From contig NZ_SSSR01000013.1 in NCBI RefSeq assembly GCF_009469695.1, forward strand, positions 1 through 64,000: DNA of 64,000 nt, given 5' to 3'. The DNA is from Propionivibrio limicola (GTDB lineage Bacteria > Pseudomonadota > Gammaproteobacteria > Burkholderiales > Rhodocyclaceae). Each line of letters starts with the position of its first letter. Position 1 is the first letter of the stretch. Position numbers and translations under genes: made by a program. The notes under the pieces were generated by a model. That model saw only the letters and a program-made list of their open reading frames with translations, did no database searches and was not told the DNA's origin. Shown here piece after piece: positions 55,829-63,994 of the stretch.

Positions 55829-56374
55829 TCACCCTTGGCGGCAACCATGACGCGGCGCCATGCGCGTCAGCACGTCGTCCTTGTCGATCAGATGATGCTT
55901 GAGCGCGGCCAGGACATGTCCCGCCACGACGGCGATCAGCAGCAAGTTCAACACCTCATGCACTTCACCGAGGGTGTGCGCCAGCTCAAGATCCTTGCTC
56001 AACAGGTCGGGGATCGGCAGCACGCCGAAGAACACCGTCTGGAATCCCTTGGCGGAACTCATCAGCCAGCCCGACAGCGGAATCGCCAGCATGAGCAGAT
56101 AAAGCAGGCCGTGGCCGGCGTGGGCGGCAAGGCGCATCAACGGGGTCATCGTGGCGGGAAGTTCGGGCGGACGGTGCGTAGCACGCCAGCCAAGGCGCAC
56201 GAGAAGCAGCGCAAAAGCAATGATGCCGGCCCACTTGTGCCAGGAATACAGCTTGAGTTTCCACGGTGAAACAGGCAGGTTCTGCATGTAAAAGCCGACA
56301 CCGACCAGCGTGATCAGCAGCACTGCCATCAGCCAATGCAGGGTGATGGCAGTTCCCGTATAGCGTTCGTTCAT
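55829..56374 (-). CDS. Cytochrome b561-family protein
   Basis: A 181-aa inner-membrane dihaem b-type cytochrome with four helices. Haem-ligand histidines are visible in ITLHWLMAVLL, LYSWHKWAGI, LAAHAGHGLLYLLM and LGEVHEVLNLL. It should carry electrons from quinol or to superoxide, as in the YodB/CybB family. ATG 56374 has GGAG six bases upstream. It is the first gene of the b561-YceI-YceI operon and is divergent from a LysR-family gene, its probable regulator. Confidence 0.92.
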   Translation of the reverse strand: MNERYTGTAITLHWLMAVLLITLVGVGFYMQNLPVSPWKLKLYSWHKWAGIIAFALLLVRLGWRATHRPPELPATMTPLMRLAAHAGHGLLYLLMLAIPLSGWLMSSAKGFQTVFFGVLPIPDLLSKDLELAHTLGEVHEVLNLLLIAVVAGHVLAALKHHLIDKDDVLTRMAPRHGCRQG

Positions 56375-56527
56375 CGGTTTCTCCAGTGCATGGGACAGGA
56401 TTCGCTTTCGCTTGGCGCTGCTGGCAATCAGATTGTCGTATCTCTACCTTTGTTCCGCGCCAGTTCCAGTTGCCGGCGACGTATCGGCAATGTAGCCGAA
56501 CAAATCGCCTGAAAATAGATGACAATC

Positions 56528-56544
56528 TGCAATTATTGGTTGCA
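56528..56544. promoter_or_regulatory. Inverted repeat, possible LysR operator
   Basis: TGCAA-N7-TTGCA lies 12 bp before the LysR ATG in the divergent region. LysR proteins often bind such palindromes (T-N11-A type). The fit to that exact consensus is imperfect. Confidence 0.4.
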
Positions 56545-56556
56545 TATGGAGCAACA

Positions 56557-57459
56557 ATGGACCGAATCGATGCCATGCACTTGTTCGTGCGGGTTGCCAA
56601 CGCCGGTAGCTTTTCCGCCGTCGCGCAGCAGATGAATGTTGCCCGCTCGGTAGTAACGCGGCAGATCGCCGCCCTCGAATCGCACCTGCGCGTCAAGCTG
56701 CTGGCGCGCAGCACGCGCCACCTTTCCCTGACCTCGGCCGGCGCCGCCTATCTGGAAAAGTGCCGGGAAATCCTTGCCCTCGTCGAATCCGCGGAAACCG
56801 ACCTCGGTGGCGAGCACCAAACGCCACGCGGCACAATCCGCCTGAGCGTCCCGCTCAGCTTCGGCCTGCGCCATCTGAGTCCGCTTCTGCTCGAATTTGC
56901 GAAAACATACCCGGAGGTTACGCTCGATGTCGATTACACCGACCGGCGCAGCAAGCTGTTCGAGGAAGGCATCGACCTGGCCGTGCGCATCACCGACCGG
57001 CTCGACACCAGCGACATCGCCCGCAGGATCAGTACAAGCCGGCTGGCCGTGGTCGCGTCGGAAGATTATCTGGCCCGGCATGGCGAACCGCGCCATCCCT
57101 CGGAACTCGTCAACCACCACTGCCTCGGCTACACCGCCGCGCCAACACCCAGCCAGTGGCCGTTCATCGTCGATGGCCGCGCACACGCCTTTCCGATACG
57201 CAGCCGCCTGCAGACCAACAATGGCGACGTTCTGCTGCAAGCCGCCATCGCCGGCTTCGGGCTCACCCGCGCGCCGATGTTCATTGCCGCCGAAGCGCTA
57301 CGCAGCGGTCAGGTGAGACAGGTACTGAACGATTTCCCGATCGCTGAACTGGGCATTTACGCCGTGCTTCCCAGCAACCGGCTCGTGCCGCACCGGATCC
57401 GCATATTGATGGATTTTCTGGCGCATCATCTGGGTCCAATTCCGGAATGGGAAAAATGA
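56557..57459 (+). CDS. LysR-family transcriptional regulator
   Basis: A 300-aa DNA-binding regulator. The N-terminal helix-turn-helix is MDRIDAMHLFVRVANAGSFS, in parts, through VVTRQIAALESHLRVKLLAR; the C-terminal effector domain follows from about residue 90. ATG 56557 has GGAG five bases upstream, in preference to a longer frame. It diverges from the b561-YceI-YceI operon and may control it. It is followed 15 bp later by a secreted HELQH protein gene. Confidence 0.93.
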   Translation: MDRIDAMHLFVRVANAGSFSAVAQQMNVARSVVTRQIAALESHLRVKLLARSTRHLSLTSAGAAYLEKCREILALVESAETDLGGEHQTPRGTIRLSVPLSFGLRHLSPLLLEFAKTYPEVTLDVDYTDRRSKLFEEGIDLAVRITDRLDTSDIARRISTSRLAVVASEDYLARHGEPRHPSELVNHHCLGYTAAPTPSQWPFIVDGRAHAFPIRSRLQTNNGDVLLQAAIAGFGLTRAPMFIAAEALRSGQVRQVLNDFPIAELGIYAVLPSNRLVPHRIRILMDFLAHHLGPIPEWEK

Positions 57460-57474
57460 CAAGAAGGTAGACGG

Positions 57475-58137
57475 ATGAGATACGCCACATTGCTGCTCCT
57501 GAGCTTGCTCACCCAGCCCCTTCCCGCCCATGCACAAGCGTGCGGCGATCTGCCACCGCCTTCGGTCACCCTGCGCCGGATCGAAGAGCCGGTGACGCTG
57601 AATACCTCTTACGACTACAAGTCGATCACCGTCCTCGCCCGCAAAGAACTGCAAAGCAACCAACGTGTGCTCGGCCTGACGCGCGCCAAATCGCAAATCA
57701 GATTCGATGTCCGGGCCCATATACGGCGCGACCGGGACGGGCGTTGGGAATGCGTCAGCCCGCAAATCACCGTCAGCTACGGATTCAGCCCGATGACCGT
57801 CTACGTCGCGAACGAATTTCCGCCCGGCAGCTGTGCCTACCGTGAAATTCACGCACACGAGTTGCAACACGTCGAGGTTTACCTGAAGCATCTCGACAAG
57901 ATCACCCCGACGCTGAAAGAAACGCTGAACAAGCGCTTTGCCACCGATGGCCCGTGGGTTGGCGCAACAGGCGAGATACAGGCGAGACTGAATGCGGAAA
58001 TCGAGGAACACTGGCTCCCCTTCATCCGGCGCGAGATCGAGCGCGCCAACGCCGAACAGCAGGAAATCGACAGTCCTGCCGAATACGACCGGATCATGCG
58101 AAGCTGCAACGGAGTCATCCGGCGAGTAATCCGTTAG
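57475..58137 (+). CDS. Secreted HELQH-motif protein, putative metallopeptidase-like
   Basis: A 220-aa protein with a signal peptide (LLLLSLLTQPLPAHAQA). It has a HExxH-type motif (HAHELQHVEVY, near 128-138) that is preceded by CAYREI and could bind zinc. The rest has conserved-looking Cys residues (near 22, 101, 124 and 212). The call as a peptidase rests only on the motif; DUF922-type proteins also carry such an HELxH motif. It is 15 bp after the LysR gene and probably co-transcribed. Confidence 0.72.
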   Translation: MRYATLLLLSLLTQPLPAHAQACGDLPPPSVTLRRIEEPVTLNTSYDYKSITVLARKELQSNQRVLGLTRAKSQIRFDVRAHIRRDRDGRWECVSPQITVSYGFSPMTVYVANEFPPGSCAYREIHAHELQHVEVYLKHLDKITPTLKETLNKRFATDGPWVGATGEIQARLNAEIEEHWLPFIRREIERANAEQQEIDSPAEYDRIMRSCNGVIRRVIR

Positions 58138-58222
58138 TCCTCGCTCCAGCCGCAAAATCGGTCAAACCACATCGCAGCTATCGCGATGGGAAAGACAGGT
58201 GAAAAGCAGCAGCCTGACGCAC

Positions 58223-58255
58223 CAAAAAAAAATCCCACGCCGAGTGGCGCGGGAT
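58223..58255 (-). terminator. Intrinsic terminator on the minus strand
   Basis: Arms ATCCCACGCC and GGCGCGGGAT (one A-C mismatch, loop GAGT) are followed on the minus strand by a long T-run. It probably ends the transcript of the YqjD/ElaB-like gene, about 175 bp downstream of its stop. No gene is seen between 58256 and 58431. Confidence 0.8.
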
Positions 58256-58431
58256 AAAAATTCCATCGGTGATGATGGATCAGGGAGGGTCAAACATTGT
58301 CAGCGGGGGACGCTGAAGCAACGAGGTGAATCTTACGACTCGCCCCACAATCGCGTCTGTTGCCCAAACTTGGCCTTTTCGTAACAGTTTGTACATCACC
58401 GAGAAGACGAACCGTTACGGTAGTTGCGCGA

Positions 58432-58743
58432 TCAACGACGCCCGATGGCGATGCCAAGCAGCAAACCGATGCAAGCCGCAATCCCGGCGGCCTGCCAAGG
58501 CTTTTCGCGAACGCAACGATCGCATGTACACGCTACCCCCTTCGTATGATCGACAAGGGCAGCTTGAGCCTCTGCCAAGCGCACTCTGGCATCACGAAGA
58601 CTCTCGCCAAGCCGCTCACGCACTTCGGCAATTTCGTCACCCGCGCTGTCCTTCGTCTTCTGAAGAATTTCTTCTGCGTCAGTCACGACGGTTTTCATGT
58701 CAGCGAGAAGTTTTTGGGTGTTTACATCGGAAAATTCAGACAT
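58432..58743 (-). CDS. DUF883 (YqjD/ElaB-like) membrane-anchored protein
   Basis: A 103-aa protein of the ElaB/YqjD family, tail-anchored and in E. coli ribosome-associated. A helical cytoplasmic part (about 1-75, MKTVVTDAEEILQKTKDSAG, in parts, and RERLGESLRDAR) is followed by a Cys pair (ACTCDRC) and a C-terminal glycine-rich membrane helix (AGIAACIGLLLGIAIGRR). ATG 58743 is preceded by GAGG. Monocistronic with a minus-strand terminator. Confidence 0.88.
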   Translation of the reverse strand: MSEFSDVNTQKLLADMKTVVTDAEEILQKTKDSAGDEIAEVRERLGESLRDARVRLAEAQAALVDHTKGVACTCDRCVREKPWQAAGIAACIGLLLGIAIGRR

Positions 58744-58965
58744 CGCACACCTCGATTCGTGAAATCTGTAACGTGGCCCGCGCCCATAAACGAAAGGCAA
58801 ACAGAGAGGCCCAAAGTTTTGCTGCCCGGCAGCCGCGGTCTTTGAGCCTCTGAGGAAGGCGATGCCGGGATCTAGTCAGCATCCCGCCTCCGCTTTCAAT
58901 ATAGACGAGTGGTACGAAAAAAACACCGCCTTGAAATACCACGGTTCAAATCGCAGAACTGGGCA

Positions 58966-59154
58966 TCACGAGCCGCAGGCCAGCACGGAATCCTTCTGAT
59001 AGAAGTCGCTCGTCGCCACGACCACCTTCGGCTCACGGCGACTGGCCACTGTTCTGGCATAGCTTTCCGCCGCCTTTCGCGTTGTGAAGTAGCCATGCGT
59101 GGCAAATACCAGCGTTCCGTCTTCGTCCTGGCAAATCACGAAATAACGTTCCAT
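58966..59154 (-). CDS. Small hypothetical protein
   Basis: A 62-aa protein (MERYFVICQDEDGTLVFATH, in parts) with alternating strand/helix pattern and a Tyr/Phe-rich core. No family is recognised. ATG 59154 has GGAGGAAG upstream, which supports it; an in-frame start 42 bases earlier is less likely. It lies between the DUF883 gene and the metal regulator, all on minus. Confidence 0.65.
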   Translation of the reverse strand: MERYFVICQDEDGTLVFATHGYFTTRKAAESYARTVASRREPKVVVATSDFYQKDSVLACGS

Positions 59155-59218
59155 TCCTTCTTCCTCCCAAGCAATACCGGCTCCATCGTGAGCCAAATTG
59201 AAAAACTCACCCTTTCCA

Positions 59219-59494
59219 TCACTTCAGGTAGCTGCGCAAAACACGTACGACTTGCTCCAGATCCTCCTTGCGCTGCTCCGGCGGAATAATATCGGTGCCG
59301 AGATGATCGCGCAGATGGCCTTCAAGCACTTCGAGCATCAGGCCATTCACTGCACCGCGAATAGCCGCGATCTGCTGCAGGATGTCCGAGCACTCCATGC
59401 CGATGTCCAGATTCTTTTCCAGCGCTTCGGCCTGTCCCTTGATGCGACGCACGCGCGTTAGCAGCTGCTTCTTGTCCTTAACTGTGTGAGGCAT
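59219..59494 (-). CDS. dmeR: RcnR/DmeR-type metal-sensing repressor
   Basis: A 91-aa all-helical CsoR/RcnR-family repressor. The N-terminal His (MPHTVKDKKQLL, His3), the Cys in GMECSDILQQI and the His residues in LEGHLRDHLG give the Co/Ni ligand set of RcnR/DmeR rather than the Cu set of CsoR. It should repress the divergent dmeF-like exporter until Co2+ or Ni2+ binds. ATG 59494 begins the conserved N-terminus. The longer frame upstream crosses the promoter/operator. The operator at 59541-59559 lies between the two genes. Symbol follows the DmeRF arrangement. Confidence 0.85.
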   Translation of the reverse strand: MPHTVKDKKQLLTRVRRIKGQAEALEKNLDIGMECSDILQQIAAIRGAVNGLMLEVLEGHLRDHLGTDIIPPEQRKEDLEQVVRVLRSYLK

Positions 59495-59540
59495 ATCCCC
59501 TCCTCCTGATTTATTGCGAACCTTTATCATTGCGATAATA

Positions 59541-59559
59541 TATACTGGGGTATAGTATA
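59541..59559. promoter_or_regulatory. Predicted DmeR/RcnR operator
   Basis: TATACT-GGGGTAT-AGTATA is a 19-bp palindrome with perfect 6-bp arms and a G-tract, like the RcnR-family site TACT-G(n)-AGTA. It overlaps the likely -10 region for dmeF, with a TTGCGA -35 at 59530-59535. Confidence 0.82.
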
Positions 59560-59586
59560 AAACAGAGTCTCGACAGGAGTAACGCA

Positions 59587-60540
59587 ATGCAAGCCATTAC
59601 ATCCGGCGGAAAGCTCTGCCACCACCACGTATTCGACGAAGGCAACCCGCTGGCGGAAAAAAACACGCGCTGGGCCATCGTGCTCACCGCCATCACCATG
59701 GTCGCCGAAATCGCCGGCGGCTGGTATTTCAATTCGATGGCGCTGTTGGCCGACGGCTGGCACATGAGTTCGCATGCCCTGGCGCTTGGGTTATCGGCGC
59801 TGGCCTACGGCGCGGCGCGGCGCTTTGCGCATGACGCACGCTTTGCGTTCGGCACCTGGAAAATCGAAATTCTGGGCGGCTACACCAGTGCGATCTTTCT
59901 CGTGGCAATCGCCGGCCTGATGTTGTTCCAGTCGGTCGAACGACTGATCTCTCCCTCCGACATTCATTACGACGAGGCCATTGCCATTGCCGTCATCGGC
60001 CTGCTCGTCAATCTGGCCTGCGCCTGGTTGTTGCGCGATACGCACCAGCATCACCACCACGCCGAAGATCACACGAATCACCACGACCACGCGCATCACC
60101 ACGACCTGAATCTCCGTTCGGCCTACATTCACGTCATCACCGACGCCGCGACGTCGGCGCTGGCCATCATCGCCCTCTTCGGCGGCAAGTTTTGGGGAGC
60201 CGCCTGGCTCGACCCGGCCATGGGGATCATCGGCGCCATCCTTGTCGCCGTGTGGGCCTACGGCCTCTTGCGCGACACCGGCCGCGTGCTGCTCGATGCC
60301 GAGATGGATGCGCCGGTCGTCGCGGAAGTGCGCGAAGTCATCGGCGAACTCCCCGAATCGGCCGAACTCACCGATCTGCACATCTGGCGCGTGGGACGCG
60401 GCAAATATGCCTGCATTCTCTCGCTTACCGCCTCGGAAGAAATCGACGCCGAAGCGATACGCCAGCGCTTGAGCATCCACGAGGAACTCGCGCACGTCAC
60501 CGTTGAAATCAACCGGCATAAAGAAACCGGCGCCACCTGA
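59587..60540 (+). CDS. dmeF: CDF-family Co/Ni exporter DmeF
   Basis: A 317-aa inner-membrane cation diffusion facilitator that pumps Co2+/Ni2+ (or Zn2+) out against the proton gradient. It has six helices, the metal-site motif ALLADGWHMSSHALALG and a second site in SAYIHVITDAATSALA. A long His-rich cytoplasmic loop (HQHHHHAEDH, then HHDHAHHHD, near 152-172) is followed by a C-terminal ferredoxin-like domain. The N-terminus also has a CHHHVFD segment. The ATG is preceded by AGGAG. It is divergent from dmeR with the operator between, supporting Co/Ni as the signal. Confidence 0.92.
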   Translation: MQAITSGGKLCHHHVFDEGNPLAEKNTRWAIVLTAITMVAEIAGGWYFNSMALLADGWHMSSHALALGLSALAYGAARRFAHDARFAFGTWKIEILGGYTSAIFLVAIAGLMLFQSVERLISPSDIHYDEAIAIAVIGLLVNLACAWLLRDTHQHHHHAEDHTNHHDHAHHHDLNLRSAYIHVITDAATSALAIIALFGGKFWGAAWLDPAMGIIGAILVAVWAYGLLRDTGRVLLDAEMDAPVVAEVREVIGELPESAELTDLHIWRVGRGKYACILSLTASEEIDAEAIRQRLSIHEELAHVTVEINRHKETGAT

Positions 60541-60647
60541 TCGCCAATCGTCTATAAAGGAATTAGCCGTTCCAAAAACCTTTTCGGAGGAGACGGCTCT
60601 AAAAAACAAGACCAGAACGTTCCAGCATTTTGTTGAGGAGGGAGACC

Positions 60648-62570
60648 ATGTCGATCTTCGCCCGCTACCAAAGCCGCTACGAAGCGGCGCAGGAAGAAGA
60701 GATGTCGGTTCAGGAGTATCTGGAGCTATGCAAGCGCGATCGTTCCGCTTATGCCAGCGTCGCCGAGCGCATGCTGCAGGCCATCGGCGAACCGGAAATG
60801 GTGGATACGCGCACCGATCCGCGTCTGTCGCGCATCTTCGCCAACAAGATGCTCCGCCGTTACCCGGCCTTCCGTGACCTCTATGGCATGGAAGAAGTGA
60901 TCGAGCACATCGTCTCCTACTTCCGCCACGCGGCGCAGGGTCTGGAAGAACAGAAGCAGATTCTCTACCTGCTCGGCCCGGTCGGCGGCGGTAAATCGAC
61001 GCTCGCCGAGAAGCTCAAGCACCTGATCGAGAAAGTGCCGTTTTACGCGATCAAGGATTCGCCGGTGCATGAATCGCCGCTCGGCCTGTTCGACCCGAAC
61101 GAAGACGCCCAACTGCTCGAAGACGACTATGGCATCCCGCGCCGTTATCTGAACACGATCATGAGTCCGTGGGCAGTCAAGCGGCTGAACGAGTTTGGCG
61201 GCGACATCACCAAGTTCCGCGTTGTCAAAATACGCCCCTCGGTGCTCTCGCAAATCGCCGTTTCGAAGACCGAACCGGGCGACGAAAACAACCAGGACAT
61301 TTCCTCGCTGGTCGGTAAAATCGACATCCGCAAGCTCGAAACCTACTCGCAGAACGACCCTGACGCCTACTCCTATTCCGGCGGCCTCTGTCTCGCCAAT
61401 CGCGGCGTGCTCGAATTCGTCGAGATGTTCAAGGCGCCGATCAAGGTGCTGCACCCGCTGCTGACGGCCACGCAGGAGCAGAACTACAAAGGCACCGAAG
61501 GCTTCGGCGCGATCCCGTTCGACGGGCTGATCCTGGCGCACTCGAACGAGGCCGAATGGCTGGCGTTCAAGAACAACCGCAACAACGAAGCCTTCCTCGA
61601 CCGTATCTACATCGTCAAGGTACCCTACTCGCTGCGCGTTTCCGACGAAATCCGCATCTACGAGAAGCTGCTGATCAATTCCTCGCTCAGCCAGGCACCG
61701 TGCGCCCCGGACACGCTGCGCATGATGGCGCAGTTCTCGGTGCTGTCGCGCCTGAAGGAGCCGGAAAATTCGAGCATCTTCTCGAAGATGCGCATCTACG
61801 ACGGCGAAAACCTCAAGGACACCGATCCAAAGGCCAAGAGCTATCAGGAATACCGCGACTATGCCGGCGTCGATGAGGGCATGACCGGCCTGTCCACGCG
61901 CTTCGCCTTCAAGATCCTGTCGCAGGTGTTCAACTTCGACCACCGCGAGGTGGCGGCCAACCCGGTGCATTTGATGTACGTCCTCGAACAGCAGATCGAG
62001 CAGGAGCAGTTCGCGCCCGAAATCGAAGAAAAATACCTGCGTTACATCAAGGAATTCCTGTCGCCGCGCTACGCCGAATTCATCGGCAAGGAAATCCAGA
62101 CCGCCTACCTCGAGAGCTACTCGGAATACGGCCAGAACATCTTCGACCGCTACGTGCTTTACGCCGATTTCTGGATTCAGGATCAGGAGTTCCGCGATCC
62201 GAACACCGGCGAAATGCTCGACCGCAGCGCACTCAACGACGAACTGGAGAAGATCGAGAAAACCGCGGGCATCTCCAACCCGAAAGACTTCCGCAACGAG
62301 GTGGTCAACTTCGTGCTGCGCGCCCGCGCCAAGAACGAGGGCAAGAATCCGGCCTGGACCTCGTACGAGAAGCTGCGCATGGTGATCGAGAAGAAAATGT
62401 TCTCGAATACCGAAGAACTGCTGCCGGTCATATCCTTCAACACCAAGTCGAGCAGCGATGAGCAGAAGAAACACAAGGACTTCGTCGATCGCATGATCGC
62501 CAAGGGCTACACCGAGAAGCAGGTGCGGCTGTTGTGCGAATGGTATCTGCGGGTAAGGAAATCTTCGTAA
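60648..62570 (+). CDS. prkA: PrkA family serine protein kinase (YeaG-like)
   Basis: A 640-aa AAA-like kinase. The N-terminal P-loop is GPVGGGKSTL (near 110-119) with PrkA-typical LFDPNEDAQLL, GLCLANRGVLEFVEMFKAP, in parts, and DRIYIVKVPYSLRVSDEI, in parts. The C-terminal kinase domain lies about 390-640. In E. coli YeaG acts with YeaH in stress and nutrient responses. ATG 60648 has GAGGAGGGAG upstream. It precedes yeaH, with a hairpin repeat (62585-62688) between. A SpoVR gene is the usual third member, which would be expected just outside the window. Confidence 0.95.
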   Translation: MSIFARYQSRYEAAQEEEMSVQEYLELCKRDRSAYASVAERMLQAIGEPEMVDTRTDPRLSRIFANKMLRRYPAFRDLYGMEEVIEHIVSYFRHAAQGLEEQKQILYLLGPVGGGKSTLAEKLKHLIEKVPFYAIKDSPVHESPLGLFDPNEDAQLLEDDYGIPRRYLNTIMSPWAVKRLNEFGGDITKFRVVKIRPSVLSQIAVSKTEPGDENNQDISSLVGKIDIRKLETYSQNDPDAYSYSGGLCLANRGVLEFVEMFKAPIKVLHPLLTATQEQNYKGTEGFGAIPFDGLILAHSNEAEWLAFKNNRNNEAFLDRIYIVKVPYSLRVSDEIRIYEKLLINSSLSQAPCAPDTLRMMAQFSVLSRLKEPENSSIFSKMRIYDGENLKDTDPKAKSYQEYRDYAGVDEGMTGLSTRFAFKILSQVFNFDHREVAANPVHLMYVLEQQIEQEQFAPEIEEKYLRYIKEFLSPRYAEFIGKEIQTAYLESYSEYGQNIFDRYVLYADFWIQDQEFRDPNTGEMLDRSALNDELEKIEKTAGISNPKDFRNEVVNFVLRARAKNEGKNPAWTSYEKLRMVIEKKMFSNTEELLPVISFNTKSSSDEQKKHKDFVDRMIAKGYTEKQVRLLCEWYLRVRKSS

Positions 62571-62584
62571 GCAAGAAAACCGCT

Positions 62585-62688
62585 TTTAACGCCGAGTACG
62601 CAGAGGTACAGGGATCGCAGAGAAAACCACCCAACACGACTTTTTGCTTTTCTCTGCGACCTCTAAATCTCTGCGCGCTCTGCGTTGA
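62585..62688. repeat. CGCAGAG-type long hairpin repeat between prkA and yeaH
   Basis: The left arm (TTAACGCCGAGTACGCAGAG, then GATCGCAGAGAAAA) and the right arm (TTTTCTCTGCGACCTCT, then CTCTGCGCGCTCTGCGTTGAA in parts) are complementary over most of about 40 bp each. A loop of about 20 nt joins them. It belongs to the class of long hairpins with iterated CGCAGAG units. Confidence 0.87.
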
Positions 62689-62716
62689 AGGAGGTTAATC
62701 CAATAGGGAGATTCTC

Positions 62717-63994
62717 ATGACCGTGCGCATCGTCGACCGCCGATTCGACAGCAAGAACAAGAGCTCGGTCAATCGCAGCCGCTTCATTCGCCGCTTCAAG
62801 GGGCAGATTCGCAAGGCGGTGGCCGAATCGATCAACCGCCGCGGCGTGCGCGACCTCGATGACGGTGAGAAGATCAGCATTCCCGCCGGCGATATCGCCG
62901 AGCCGCAATTCGTTTATGGTCAGGGGGGCGTGCGCGAAACCGTCCATCCGGGCAACGACCGCTTCAACAGCGGTGATCTGGTCGAACGCCCACAAGGCGG
63001 AGGCGGAGGCGGCGGCCAAGGCAAGGGACAAGCCAGCCAGGACGGCGAAGGTCTCGACAACTTTGTGTTCACCCTAACGCGCGAGGAATTCCTCGACATC
63101 TTCTTCGACGAACTCGCCCTGCCCAACCTCGTCAAGCGCCAGCTGACGCGCATCGAGCAATACAAGAGCGTGCGCGCTGGCTATTCGCACTCCGGCGTAC
63201 CGGCCAATATCAACCTCGAACGCACCATGCGCGGCGCGGCCAGCCGCCGCGTCGCCATCGGCGGCCCGCACAACAAGCGTCTGCGCGCGCTCGAAGAAAA
63301 GCTCAAGGCGCTTCTGGAAAGCCCCCGGCCGGACGACGAACCGGAAATCGAGCAGCTGCGCCGCGAAATCGCCCGCCTGCGCGCCCGCATCGAGGCACTG
63401 CCGTTCATCGACCCGTTCGACCTGCGCTACAACAACCGCATCCGCCAGCCGCAGCCGACGACGCAGGCCGTGATGTTCTGCCTGCTCGACGTCTCCGCCT
63501 CGATGGACGAGGAGCGGAAAAACACCGCCAAGCGCTTCTTCATGCTGCTTTACCTGTTCCTGAAACGGAATTACGAGCACATCGACGTGGTCTTCATCCG
63601 CCACCACACGGTCGCCGAGGAAGTCGACGAGGAGGACTTCTTCACTTCGCGCAAGACGGGCGGCACCGTCGTATCAAGCGCCCTCAATCTGATGCTCGAC
63701 ATCATCCGGGCGCGCTATCCGAGCGGCAACTGGAACATCTACGGCGCGCAGGCATCCGACGGCGACAACTGGTACAACGACTCGTCCATCTGCGGCGAGG
63801 TTCTCGAAAACTCGTTGCTGCCGCTTTGCCAGTATTTTGCCTATATCGAAATCACGACCGGCCCGCCGCAAAATCTCTGGGAAGAATACGAAAAGCTTCA
63901 GGCCACGCACCACGGCCAGTTCGCGATGCAGCGCATCGAAGACATCACCGACATTTACCCCGTGTTTCGCGAGCTGTTCAAGCGAAAAGTCTAG
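62717..63994 (+). CDS. yeaH: DUF444 (YeaH-like) protein
   Basis: A 425-aa partner of PrkA in stress physiology. The N-terminus has IVDRRFDSKNKSSVNRSRFI, in parts, and a glycine-rich stretch (about 96-105). A von Willebrand A-like domain follows with MFCLLDVSASMDEERK (MIDAS motif, near 254-270). The C-terminal part has GGTVVSSALNLMLD and YGAQASDGDNW. ATG 62717 is preceded by GGGAG six bases upstream. It ends at 63994, six bases before the end of the window, so the next gene of the operon is not visible. Confidence 0.94.
   Translation: MTVRIVDRRFDSKNKSSVNRSRFIRRFKGQIRKAVAESINRRGVRDLDDGEKISIPAGDIAEPQFVYGQGGVRETVHPGNDRFNSGDLVERPQGGGGGGGQGKGQASQDGEGLDNFVFTLTREEFLDIFFDELALPNLVKRQLTRIEQYKSVRAGYSHSGVPANINLERTMRGAASRRVAIGGPHNKRLRALEEKLKALLESPRPDDEPEIEQLRREIARLRARIEALPFIDPFDLRYNNRIRQPQPTTQAVMFCLLDVSASMDEERKNTAKRFFMLLYLFLKRNYEHIDVVFIRHHTVAEEVDEEDFFTSRKTGGTVVSSALNLMLDIIRARYPSGNWNIYGAQASDGDNWYNDSSICGEVLENSLLPLCQYFAYIEITTGPPQNLWEEYEKLQATHHGQFAMQRIEDITDIYPVFRELFKRKV

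Noticed and set aside
60726-62474. A 582-aa open frame antisense to prkA
   Set aside because: PrkA motifs on the plus strand are complete. The antisense translation is rich in Val, His and Arg repeats typical of shadow frames.
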